Assembly (NCBI GenBank): GCA_026214975.1
Contig: JAOBSW010001018.1
Span: 1-64,000, forward strand
Length of the DNA stretch: 64,000 nt
Origin: Gentiana macrophylla
Lineage: Eukaryota > Streptophyta > Magnoliopsida > Gentianales > Gentianaceae
Direction of reading: 5' to 3'
In this document: in pieces, positions 22,626 to 32,635 of the stretch
Layout: each line of letters opens with the position of its first letter
Position numbering within the stretch: the stretch's first letter is position 1
Notes under the pieces: generated by a model
The model's input: the letters and a program-made list of their open reading frames with translations, nothing else
Database searches by the model: none
Told to the model about the DNA's origin: nothing
Made by a program: the position numbers and the translations under genes

Positions 22626-23690
22626 TTTGGGTATGAAAATGATGAAATGAATTTGAATACTAGAAAAAAATCATTTTTCGGTCGAATTTTTTTCGTGTTA
22701 ATAGGTCCTATTTTTTTTCTCCGCCTAAGGCCTCTCAAAACGTAGGACCGGCCCTGTGCTTCAACTTCAGCCTTGAATTTGGCGATAGTGTCGGATTGCT
22801 CTACCTCGATGGTTATGGTCCTCCCTTTTAAGTTCTTCACAAAGATCTGCAATTTTTTCCGCCTTTTGCCGACAGCCGACAGCTGAAATTTTATTTATAG
22901 GGTTACTGGCTTACTGCAACCTACTGCTTATTTTTGCTTGTTACATCAAAAGTTAGATTAGATATCATAGGAAAAACCATGAATTTTATACCAAAAAGTA
23001 AGAGCTGTTGTATATATATAGTAAGAAATCATAACAGATATATATATATATAGCAATAAACTTAGATTTTATACCTTGCTCATCTTCCTTCTGCCTCTTA
23101 AGAAATACATCGGTTAGGACAGTGGTCGACCGTAAAGACGCCTTCAACAGCTCCAGTGCTTCTTCGAATCCGATCTTGACAAGCATTAAACCTGTTCATC
23201 ATTAAGACAATAGACATGGTTGATGTCGACGTTATAGATAAATCATCAGAAATCATATAACAAGCCGCATTCTGAACATAACCCTCTGAATCTTTGTCGA
23301 TGAATCTAATCTTTTGGTTCATAACTCCATAACAACCAGGGCAATGAACACCACTATATACATTCGTAATACCTCTTTTTCATATGGGATCGCAACAAGT
23401 GTAGAACCTCCTAGAGGAATTGATGGATGAACCGATTGATGGCAACAAGGGGATGGTATCAACAGATGACAAAACCATTGGATTGAGAATTGCGTTTTTG
23501 TTAACATTTGGTCGTAGGTATGTTTCATCAAGATGTGCAACACTTGTGTCGACATTTCCAACCGAGCCCACCATCGATTCACTTGTAAGAAGCTTTGTCA
23601 TATAGTACCGATTGGCTTCAACTTCAGCCTTGACTTTGGCGATAGTGTCAGATTGCTCTACCTCCATGCATGGTTCTCCCTGTTACGGTC
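21869..23690 (-). pseudogene. DUF674-UBL copy 3, rearranged pseudogene
   Basis: Minus strand, from about 23690: a partial UBL ([17 protein letters not shown]) joins directly to DUF674 at the segment matching residue ~42 of copy 4 (TKLLTSESMVGSV). A stop follows at CCDPI*, where a Cys of the knuckle is expected. The frame is then lost around MMNRFNA. The exon still reaches the conserved donor AG|GTATAAA at 23075. The UBL exon is split by a hAT element between KAEVEA and IEGIPPHKQ, and its ATG is TTG. It ends ...RLCGC, where ubiquitin has RLRGG. The UBL-DUF674 junction fits deletion between two tandem genes. Confidence 0.78.
22012..22756. mobile_element. Non-autonomous hAT element in the UBL exon of copy 3
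   Basis: 745 bp, with terminal inverted repeats CAGGGCCGGCCC and GGACCGGCCCTG and a perfect 8-bp duplication TGCTTCAA (22004-22011 and 22757-22764). Both are hAT hallmarks. The intact copy 4 exon supplies the empty site (GAAGCAATTGAAGG on the minus strand). Around 22200-22550 short frames resemble the C-terminal part of a hAT transposase, but they are too short to assign. Confidence 0.88.
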
Positions 23691-23736
23691 TGAATGTGTA
23701 ATGATCTTAGCCGCATTCCTTCATACTTTTGAAAAA

Positions 23737-23907
23737 GAGTAACGATAGAGGCATAACGGATTTGCCACAACGAGTGACACAACGATAATCTGCACTGTTG
23801 ATCATAATATGTCTAAATTTATCATAATGTAATTCTAACATGATCACCGTTGTATCACTAGCTCGTTGTGTCACAACCGTTGTGCCCGACCGCCCGTATC
23901 ATTACTC
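23737..23907. mobile_element. Small MULE MITE upstream of copy 3
   Basis: A 171-bp fold-back element with a perfect 9-bp duplication TTTGAAAAA (23728-23736 and 23908-23916). Ends are GAGTAACGATAGAGGC and the complement of GAGTAATGATACGGGC. Inner arms carry ACAACGAGTGACACAACG and an inverted relative. Confidence 0.82.
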
Positions 23908-23916
23908 TTTGAAAAA

Positions 23917-24168
23917 TTATGTTTGTCGCTAGTAGCGCCTTAGTTTTCCTAAAATCTGAATTCAATTTTTAAAAAGTTAATCAACACCATACGGCATACA
24001 ATTATGCAAAATTGAGTTTACCAATTCTCTAAAGAATGAATTAGTCACAAAATAAAATAAAAAAAGGTTAAAGGTCGTAGAAACAGGGAGTTCACACTCT
24101 GCACCACCTCCAAAAGAAAAACTAAAAGGAGAAATAGGTTTTCATCCAATGTACCTCTCTACGTAAAA

Positions 24169-24252
<84 letters not shown>

Positions 24253-24715
24253 TAATGTGCCTATCATTACTCATATATATGTATCTTTGTTTTTACTCGT
24301 TGGGTGGTAAAAAAAAATTTGGAATCCCTCCCATCTATTTAATTACTCATAATTTCTATTATAAATCAAATCTCATCTAAGATATACATTACCTTGTTTC
24401 AAAAAAAAAAAAAAAATATACATTACCATGTATTCTAAATTTATCATTAATAAAATATCTTTTCCATATTTTGCAGAATCATAACTCAAACCAAATATTA
24501 TTTCAAAAAAATTATTTTACAAATAAAATACGACCAACACATACTACGTCACAACCTTTCACCAACAGAGTAAGGATCTTACTCGATGTTAAGTATATAA
24601 GGGAAATATTGTAGCTGAGTATATAAGGGAATATTATTTCAACTACACTTGTTTTTAGACCTTATCAAAAAAACGACGTTGTTTTGAAGAAGAAAAAATC
24701 TACGGTTAGATTATT
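23917..24715. other. Duplicated 5' flank of copy 3 plus microsatellite
   Basis: 23930-24170 matches 30870-31130 upstream of copy 4 (AGGAGAAATAGGTTTTCATC and neighbouring blocks), so the duplication extends beyond the coding region. A (TA)n tract at 24172-24220 is followed by (GA)n at 24221-24250. The rest is AT-rich without genes. Confidence 0.6.
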
Positions 24716-25114
24716 GGGGGAATGAGGGAGAAGGACATAAATATTTCATCAATTGAGTAAAAGGACAGTTTTTTGAAACTTTTGCATAAAGGACAAAACT
24801 ATTTATTCACTGTCAAAATTCACTTGTGTTCGAAATTCACTATTTAAATTCTTTGCGCGAAATTCATCATTCAAATTCACTAATTTTCAAAATTCATTGT
24901 CGAGATTCACCGATTTCGGGATTCATCATTGTCAAATTCACCATCGAAATTCACCGATTTCGGGATTCACTTGGGAGATTCACCGATTTTGGGATTCATT
25001 TGTTTGTCCTTCTCATTATAAAAATTATGCGATTGTCCTTCTCCCTATAAAAATATGTAGTTGTCTCCGTTACTTAAAAATATTCCAGATTGTGTCCTTA
25101 TCCCTAATTTTCCA
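24716..25114 (+). mobile_element. MULE-type MITE, family M1 (copy d)
   Basis: 399 bp between perfect 9-bp duplications TAGATTATT (24707-24715 and 25115-25123). Ends are GGGGGAATGAGGGAGAAGGA and the complement of TGGAAAATTAGGGATAAGGA. This copy best shows the family structure, with alternating CACCGATTTCGGGATTCA words in the middle. Confidence 0.85.
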
Positions 25115-25434
25115 TAGATTATTTTTATATTTTGAGTGTGTGATTAACGATATATTGACTTTCAGACCTTATCAACAAAACGATGTTGTTTTGAAGGAAT
25201 GCGGCTAAGATCTGACACTTTCAGACCTTATCAACAAAACGACATTGCTTTGTCATAGTACCGTTTGTTTTGAGTGTGTGGTTAACGATATATTGACATT
25301 CAAGACCGTTATTAGAGTGATTAAAGTTGCTTGAATAATGTACTATAAGATCTATAACTTTCATATAGAAGTACAAGTTCAATGTAACATCTAAAATTCC
25401 AAGAAAATTCTAAGATGAATGAATTTTCATGCCA

Positions 25435-25713
25435 CTCCCTCCGTTCCTACTTAACTGTCGCAATTGTCAAAATCAAAATTTTCTTTATCTGTCGTAGTTA
25501 CATTTCCAATAAATATTTTAATACTCTTTCCACTTTTCAATATTACTTTTCAACTTTCTAGGCTCATTCACCAATCATTTTTTCATATTCAATACGCCAC
25601 TACGCTTTCAAGATTTTTTTAGTATTTTATAATGAAAGTCAATGCAATTACTCATTTTTTTGATTTGTGTGTTATTTTTTTCAAATGCGACAAATAATAA
25701 TGAACGGAGGGAG
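25435..25713. mobile_element. Stowaway (Tc1/mariner) MITE
   Basis: Begins CTCCCTCCGTTCCTACTTAA and ends AATGAACGGAGGGAG, the diagnostic Stowaway terminus. TA follows the right end; the left flank is CA, a one-base departure from the TA target duplication. Just inside both ends is CTGTCGCA/TGCGACA. Confidence 0.82.
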
Positions 25714-26065
25714 TAATTCATTTCCATTACAAAAACAACTTAAGAAAGTAAATTGAATCATATCTCAGAGTAGTTCCAAAACACTATTAATGTCCTCACA
25801 AATTATCACACTTATACAAAAAAACAGCATATGGAGTTATAAATCATTTCCTCATGCATCAACGTTCGAAATTCCTCAAAAATAAGATTAAGACAAAAGA
25901 TTGGTAGACTGTAAATATCATCAATAATAAAAGGGAAATATATACAAAAGCTTGACATTTTTCTTCTAAAATGTTATATCTTTTTCGGCTTGGTGTACGT
26001 CTTCTTCCCTCGTTGCAAACGCACACAACTGTGACAGTTGTTATTTGTCTCACATTATTTTCATC

Positions 26066-26295
26066 AACAACCCAATAACCGGAGGACGACGTGGAGCGTG
26101 ATATGCGCGCTCCCTAATGTTGTAATCAGCTAGGGTTCGGTCATCCTTTAGTTGGCCGCCTCCAAAAATTAAGCGTTGATGCTTAAGAGGAATCCCTTCA
26201 ATTTCTTCAAATTTAGCCTTCACACTACGGACGGAGTTTGAAAGCTCTACCCATAGGGCTTTGGTAGTTCCCTCTAAATTCTTGAAAATAATCGA
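26066..26295 (-). pseudogene. Orphan UBL exon, cut by an LTR element
   Basis: The minus strand reads IIFKNLEGTT, VKAKFEEIEGIPLKHQRLIF and [10 protein letters not shown], a UBL domain clearly related to those of copies 3 and 4. It loses the family C-terminus after RER. The exon begins exactly where an LTR-like sequence (TGTAACGCCCCGC) starts at 26296, so its 5' part, intron and DUF674 exon are not attached. The downstream flank (25730-26060) resembles the 3' flanks of copies 3 and 4. It is the remnant of a further tandem gene. Confidence 0.75.
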
Positions 26296-26520
26296 TGTAA
26301 CGCCCCGCTCCCGGATATCAAGCCTTTATCCGGAAGAGAACGTTCGGCGCGTATATTAAGTAAATTTAATATTATACGCAAGTTTTTACGTCGTCGTATC
26401 AAAATAAAACAACGAAAGCCTAAAAAGGCTCGGGTAAAAACATAAATGCCTCTAAGAATATAATACAAACCGACTATAGCTGAACAGTTTAACTTACAAC
26501 AACGATAAAAGGAAGCTTAC
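26296..26520 (+). repeat. Fragment of a second LTR element
   Basis: Starts TGTAACGCCCCGCTCCCGG, a typical LTR-like start, and runs 225 bp to the point where another LTR (TGTTAGGTGTACTGCCCG) begins. Its other end was not located. It separates the orphan UBL exon from any 5' exon. Confidence 0.45.
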
Positions 26521-26862
26521 TGTTAGGTGTACTGCCCGAAAAACAATTTTTGTAATTGTTTTTATATTTAGTAAATGATAGAATTATTTTCATCTTATTA
26601 TTTGCTTTGTGTTTATGAGTAATACACCGTTGGAAACTCCAAGTCGTATCATATGTAGCCATATAACTTAGTGTGTGTCACACGTGAGGATTAAGTTTAT
26701 GGTAATACACTTGAACTACGTAGTTCGTGGTGAACTTAATCATAGTATGAGGTCTATTGATTAAACCACCATTAATGTGTCCAGAATACTTTATGGTGTG
26801 ACCGTCTTATCCGGACTGTCGATATTGATTATCTAAGTGGGGCATTTATATATGATGTAGTC

Positions 26863-27528
26863 TAGGGGTGTAAACGAGCCGAGTCGAACCGAGTACTGCT
26901 CTAAACGAGTCGAGTATTTTAAAATATTGCCGAGTTCGAGTTCGAGTACGAGTATTTCGAACTCGAGCTCGAGCTGAGAATCAAGGAAGTTTTACAAACT
27001 CGAGCCGAGCTCGAGTTCTGTATCGAGCTTATCGAGTCTAATAGTTTATGAAAATTAACTCGAAAATAATTTAAATTATCACATGGTAATAGCAAAAAAT
27101 GTCATTTTGGATGGTTATTATAAGAATTTTCTTATTTAAGATGAAATGAATAATGTATTGAGTCCTAAACTAGATTATTAATGCAAAGTATTTGATAGAC
27201 AACATGATACAAAAGATATAAAAGCAACGAAAACAATAAATTTTGATATCATAATTACATTCATTACAAATATAAAGATACATAAACATATTTATAAAAA
27301 TATGTTTGTATGTATATATGTATAAATATTCATATATGCTTATGAAAATATATATTCGAGCTTGCTCGTGAGTAGTCGAGTCGAGTATTGCGTTACTCGA
27401 GTATCGAGCATTTAATCTTCGAGTCGAGTCGATTTCGAATTCGAGCTGATTTAAACCGAGTCGAATCGAATTTTGGCTCGAGCCGATCTCGAGTTACTCA
27501 CAAGTAGCTCGGCTCACTTACAGCTCTA
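26863..27528. mobile_element. hAT-like element in the LTR
   Basis: 666 bp with a perfect 8-bp duplication ATGTAGTC (26855-26862 and 27529-27536). Ends are TAGGGGTGTAAACGAGCCGA and the complement of TAGAGCTGTAAGTGAGCCGA. The subterminal regions are packed with GAGCTCGAG/CGAGTCGAG words in both orientations. Copy 2 of the LTR gives the empty site (TATGATGATAATCATATAG). Non-coding. Confidence 0.82.
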
Positions 27529-28364
27529 ATGTAGTCATATATGATTGGACCGATTTAATCTGCATTTCTCATTCAATTCCTTAATTGAGAAATCTCATTA
27601 AATCACAAGATGATCATATATGGATTAACTTTAATCCTTAAGTGATTGTATACTCCTGCTTTTTTCAAGATAGGGTTTGATGTGTTCGTTAAGGATTGCT
27701 AAGAGGCGCGGTCCGAATCACTTTTACGTTGACACTATTTTGGAAGGAGTGAGGAGTGGGTGTCTCACAGATACAGAATCCATTTATTCCTACGGGAAGT
27801 AGAAAGACAAATCCCCTTATTTGTTGATCCTTGAAACTGATCGATCGGCCGAGTTCATATTGGTTATGAAATAATTGATCACTAGTGGGTTGATGATAAA
27901 TAAGGATAAGATGTAATGAAGAAGGTTTATGAGAAATAATCACGCTTTCGTTCTGAGGATAGTCTATGGAGGGTAGTCTATATGTAACAATTCCGGAATT
28001 AATAAGTTGAAAGAAATGTTCTGTTCGGTGAATGTTTTATTCAATTTATTGTAGCTACTGGTTGTAGGTCTATTGTCCCTAGGTTGACTCCTAACACGCG
28101 AGTGTTTTCTCGCTTTGTGGAACCTCGAGAAGAAATTAAATAGTTTGTCTATTTAATGAATATACAATATTATTTGTTCGGTAAATAATATGTAAAATAG
28201 AAAAGACATTTTCTATTATCCTATGGCAAAAAGTGGCGCCACATGTGAGGAAATTAGGGGAAGTAATTTTTCTAGATTATGTCATTATTTATTTGTTAAA
28301 TAATTAATGGATATATTGAGAGATTGATTTCTAATTATTACCTCATTTATGGAGAATATCTCTT

Positions 28365-28606
28365 AGGGCCAGAGGCCAGAAGGACAAAATAAAATACAAA
28401 ATCGAAAAAAAGGACAAGAAAAAAAAATAATGGTTGAGAAGGACAAAAATGCATCTGTTACTACATGTGTTACTACATGTGGTTGTAGCAACATGTAGTA
28501 ACACATGTAGTAACATGCGCGTTTTTGTCCTTCTCAACCACTATCTTTTTTTCTTGTATTTTTTTCCTCATTTTAGATAAAAAACAGTCATTCACAACAT
28601 TTAGCC
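28365..28606. mobile_element. Palindromic MULE MITE with GTTACTACATG core
   Basis: 242 bp, flanked by ATATCTCTT (28356-28364) and TTATCTCTT (28607-28615), 8/9. Arms carry GGTTGAGAAGGACAAAAA and its complement. The centre is a near-perfect hairpin of TGTTACTACATGT and ACATGTAGTAACA. The same core word is abundant at 39-41 kb and 50.8-51.1 kb. Confidence 0.75.
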
Positions 28607-28840
28607 TTATCTCTTATTTATGGTAAATATCTTTTTCTTTGGAAAAAAGGTAATTGTCTTGTGAAAGTGATAAACTTTCTCTTGCCTAGTTATTTCCTAT
28701 ATAAAGAGAGTTTCCCAACACAATAGACACACACAATCTGCGCCACATTCAACCAAAAAGGAGAGAAAAATTAGTTTCTTGGCCTAGTCATTGGAAGAAG
28801 AAAACCCTCAATTGAATATTTTATTGTAAAATTTTAAAAT

Positions 28841-28996
28841 ACAACCGTCGTAGGAAGGTTATACCAAGTGACATACATCATAACCACTCATTTCTAACCC
28901 CTCACACACGATAAAAGTGTATTATGTGAAAGAGAATAAAAATGAGAGGCTCTAATGTACGTATGCCAGTTGGTATAACCTTTCTACAACCGTTGC
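28841..28996. mobile_element. Fold-back MITE (unclassified)
   Basis: ACAACCGTCGTAGGAAGGTT at the left is matched by an inverted copy ending at 28996. Inner arms are similar too (CATACAT / CATACGTACATTAG). No clear target duplication, so the superfamily is left open. Confidence 0.6.
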
Positions 28997-29562
28997 ACCA
29001 TAAAATCTCTCTTTTTTAATAAGATGATAGGCAAATTTCAGGGCAAAAATTCGCATCTTTAAACAGGGTTGAGGCCTCACGCCCTCATCTTCCTTATGGC
29101 AAGACCGGTCCTGTCCTAGAACTTTTTTTTCCTTGGAAACGAAGCTTTTTCACACGTATAATTTTTTATCCCTAACAGGATTCGAATCCTAGTCACTCGT
29201 CAAGTTATACCCTAGTACTAGTCAGGTTATAATGAAAGTATGTGTAAAGAATATATGCACCATTGTATTTAATTGAATAAAATTATCAAAATTAATCAAT
29301 ACAAAAAGAAAAGAATGTTTGGACTTTAATTACCCTTGCAAATTCTCAACTTAAGAAAGTAAAATCTCAAATTAGTTCAAAACTCAAACATTTCAATAAA
29401 TTGCATTAATGTCCTTGCAAAATGAATTGAATGATATTTGCCTGCAAAAAGTGCATAAAAAAAACTTCATTAAATTCTCCATCTTCTCATTGTCACTTAT
29501 AAGGCCAATTGGAACATGAAGTCAACTTGAACTTCTTATATGTTATTGGACATATACTTTCA
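28997..29562. other. 3' flank of copy 4 with hAT and SINE-like remnants
   Basis: 29037-29115 ends GGCAAGACCGGTCCTG, a hAT-type end shared with 21060-21160. 29160-29225 carries a B-box-like GGATTCGAATCC on either strand and may be an old SINE. 29241-29560 matches 21633-21868 closely and is the duplicated 3' flank, probably 3' UTR, of the DUF674-UBL genes. Confidence 0.5.
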
Positions 29563-30669
29563 TCAGCAACCGCGTAGTCGGAGTCTGAGGTGGAAAGTGT
29601 TGTGGTCCGTAACGTTGTAATCAGCTAGGGTTCGGTCGTCCTCTAGTTGCTTGCCCGCGAAAATTAGGCGTTGCTCATGGGGAGGAATCCCTTCAATTGC
29701 TTCAACTTCAGCCTTGACTTTGGCGATAGTGTCAGATTGCTCTACCACGATGGTTATGGTCCTCCTGATACGGACTTGACAAAGATCTGCATTATTTTCC
29801 TCCCATTGCCTACAAGTGGAATTTTGTTATAGCGTTATTACATGAACCTAATACTTAATTTTGCTTGTTACGTCAAAGGTTAGATTAGATATCATAGAAA
29901 AAACCATGAATTGTATACCAAAAAGTAAGAGTTGTTGTATTTAGTAATTAAGAAATCTTAGTAGATAAATATATAGCAATAAACTTAGAATTATACCTTG
30001 TCCATCTTCCTTCTGCCTCTTAAGAAATACATCAGTTAGGACAGTGGTTGATTGTAAAGACGCCTTCAACAGCTCCAGTGCTTCTTCGGTTCCAATTTTA
30101 ACCTGCCTTTCTTCAAGTATATATGCATTAAACTTGTTCATCATTGAAAAAATAGACATGGTTGATATCGGCGTTATAGATAAATCATCAGAAATCATAT
30201 AGGAAGCCGCGTTCTGAACATAACCCTCTGAATCTTTCTCGATGAATCTAATCTCTTGGTTCATAACTCCGTAACAACCAGGGCAATTAGCACCATTAAA
30301 TACATTCGTTATTCCTCTTTTGCATTTGGGATTGCAACAAGTGTAGAACTTCCGAGAGGATTTGATGGATGAACCGGTTGATAACAACAAGGGAATCTTA
30401 TTAATAGATGACAAAACAGTTGGATTGAGAATAGCGTTTTTGTTAACATCTGGTCGTAGGTAAGTTTCATCAAGATGTGCAAAACTTGTGTAGATATTTC
30501 CAACCGAGCCCACCATTGATTCACTTGTAAGAAGCTTTGTCACAGTACCGATCGGCAAAGAAAGTAAAAAAATAAGGAAATCGACAAAATCCTTAGAAGC
30601 TTCAGCAAAGATAACTTTGTTTGTTTTTTGGTCAATCTGAAGGTTAATAGTTCTGCGTGTAGTTGCCAT
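29563..30669 (-). pseudogene. DUF674-ubiquitin-like fusion, copy 4 (full DUF674 exon, UBL frameshifted)
   Basis: Exon 1 is 30669-29997, ATG at 30669, 224 uninterrupted codons plus one base. It is the most complete DUF674 part here: [19 protein letters not shown] (about 21-39), DETYLRP (67-73), a CX4C-X12-CX2C putative zinc knuckle (C111, C116, C129, C132), SYMISDDLSI (156-165), MMNKFNA and EEALELLKASL. The donor is AG|GTATAAT and the acceptor TTGTAG|GCA, starting exon 2 at 29809. Exon 2 opens with MQIFVK, but a one-base deficit near 29758 stops the frame. Restoring the register in principle would lead into a ubiquitin-like sequence ending RLRLRGC at 29563. Called a pseudogene because of this; if the indel is an assembly error the gene would be intact. 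Confidence 0.72.
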
Positions 30670-31398
30670 ATTTCCCCTGAAATTATGTGTTAACAGAAGG
30701 CAACAAGTCGATCATTAACCAGAAATAATAATAATTTCACATCGAATCGACTTTTGAAAAATATTATGTTTGTAGTAGCCATATTTTTTTTTCTAAAATC
30801 TGTGTTAACTGTAGGCAACGAGTCATTAACCAGAAATAATAACAATATCACACCGAATCCACTTCTGAAAAATTAATTCATTCTTTACTCAGAATTCGAT
30901 TTTTAAAAAGTTTAATCAACACCATACAATTATGCAAAATTGAGTCTACCAATTCTCTAAAGAATAAATTAGTCACAAAATAGAAATAAAAATAATAAAA
31001 ATAAAAAACTTACATAGTAGAAACGGGTAGTCTGCACGACCGACCTCCAAAAGAAATACTAGAAGGAGAAATAGGTTTTCATCCAATGTGCCTCGCTCTG
31101 TACGTAAAATCTCTACGTAAAAAGTGGAATATATATAATGAGTATCTTTGTGTTGTTTACTCCTTGGTGAAATATCTTTGTTTTTTAATGAGTATATCTT
31201 TGTGTTGTTTTAATTTTGTTAAGAATCGCTAGCTTTTTAAGAAGAAAATCCCTAAAATTTAGTAGTAATCAGTACTCCTAAATATGGTAAGAGATAATGG
31301 TAAAAGTAAAGTAATTTTTTTTTTTTTTAGGGGATAAATTAAACCATCTTTTAAAATACTATTATTAAAGACAACTATTGTAAAAAAAAGGTACTACC

Positions 31399-31430
<32 letters not shown>

Positions 31431-31802
31431 GTTAATTAAACTAATAACTTGGACTACCTTTTACCCACCTTTCCTGCTGCGCCCTCAATCCTGCGGCAAC
31501 CCCTTTCCAACACACGACATATATTTATAGCTTGTATCCTTTTTCCTCAAGTAATTCATTAATTACTTGTCTTTATCCAATCCAATCAAATCCTAATTTT
31601 TTAGCTAATTAACTTAACTATCGGTCCCAACAAAATCACCTCCTACTTATACATTTAAATTTCCAATGTTTCATTTTTTATTTTTCCTCCTTTATCAAAT
31701 AAAGTATTTACATCTCTAATAAAAAAAAATAACAATGGTCCGAAAAGACACATATTACTATATTACAGTTAATTAGGCAAGTAGGACATGCTTAATTTTT
31801 AA
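30670..31802. other. 5' flank of copy 4 and gene-free DNA
   Basis: 30670-30900 contains an internal near-duplication of GTTAACAGnAGGCAACnAGTC with AACCAGAAATAATAA. 30870-31130 is shared with the flank of copy 3. 31400-31430 is a short TA tract. No other frame or repeat recognised. Confidence 0.5.
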
Positions 31803-32635
31803 ATGTTAAAAAGGACAAATTTTCTATCAAAATACATATTTAATCCAGTGACATTCAATTTTATGCCATTAAGGACAAATATTTATATCACTGGACAATT
31901 ATACCCTTTATAAAAAAAATCATGTTTTCTTCCAATTCCCCATTCCGTTGCTCGCAACCTCTCCGGTGCTATCCCAACCGCCTTCCGGTGTCTCCCGGTG
32001 GAGCTCGCCGCTTCTCACCCCCCGCAAGTTCGGTGCCTCCCCAAAATTCGAAGAAATATCTTCACATTCAATCTATACTCGAAATAAAATGGGGAGAAAT
32101 GCAAAGAGGGGCGCAACAAAATCGAACACCATCCATTCACCGGAAAAAATTTCAGAAATCCGTTCAAATGCCGGTCCCGTTCAAGAAAATCGATGCCGCC
32201 TTGAAGACCTCGCTTTTGCAGTAGATTATGGTTGGACTCGATGTTCTTTGCCTTGTAGCCGTGGTCGTGGACCCACCGGCGGCGACAAGAGAGGAAGTGG
32301 AAGAAGAAGAAGAAGAAGAACATGACAAACCAACAGCAAGAATGGAAGAACAAAACTAAGTTGATGAACTCAAATTATTGATCTCAGTAACGATGTAGAA
32401 GAATAAGGTGATTTAAATTCGCAAAAGCTTGAATTTGGTAAGAAAAATGGGGAAAAGCGATTGATTTAATTCGCGATAATAAGGACACTTACGCAATGTT
32501 GTAATTGTTAAAAAAATAAAAACAAGGGTATAACGGTCCAGGGACAACATAATTTGTCCTTAATGACATAAATACAATGTCACTGGACTAAATCCCTAAT
32601 ACTACACCAAATTTGTCCTTTTTAACATTTTCCCC
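31803..32635. mobile_element. Long-TIR MULE with GC-rich interior (Pack-MULE candidate)
   Basis: About 110 bp at each end are inverted repeats (TTAAAAAGGACAAATTT, GACATT...ATTAAGGACAAAT). TAATTTTTA flanks both sides (31793-31801 and 32636-32644), fitting a 9-bp duplication, although the left terminus then lacks the GGGGAA of the right one. The interior (about 31925-32450) is far less AT-rich than its flanks and holds frames of 100-125 codons on both strands. I recognise no protein in them. It looks like acquired host sequence, possibly a 5' UTR-exon region. Confidence 0.65.

Larger units (their letters stand above)
26521..28830 (+). repeat. Copia-type long LTR, copy 1 (carrying two insertions)
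   Basis: Begins TGTTAGGTGTACTGCCCGAA and is collinear with the LTR at 51663-53471. Shared blocks include GTGACGG/CGTCTTATCCG, GGGGCATTTATATATGAT and TTTATTGTAGCT. After removing the inserts at 26863-27528 and 28365-28606 it is about 1.4 kb. It lacks the CCTACA end seen in copy 2, so it is 3'-truncated. A TATATAAAGAGAG box near 28700 fits the transcription start seen in copy 2. Confidence 0.65.

Noticed and set aside
29160..29225. tRNA gene suggested by GGATTCGAATCC
   Set aside because: A B-box-like palindrome only; no acceptor stem or anticodon arm can be folded. At most an old SINE.
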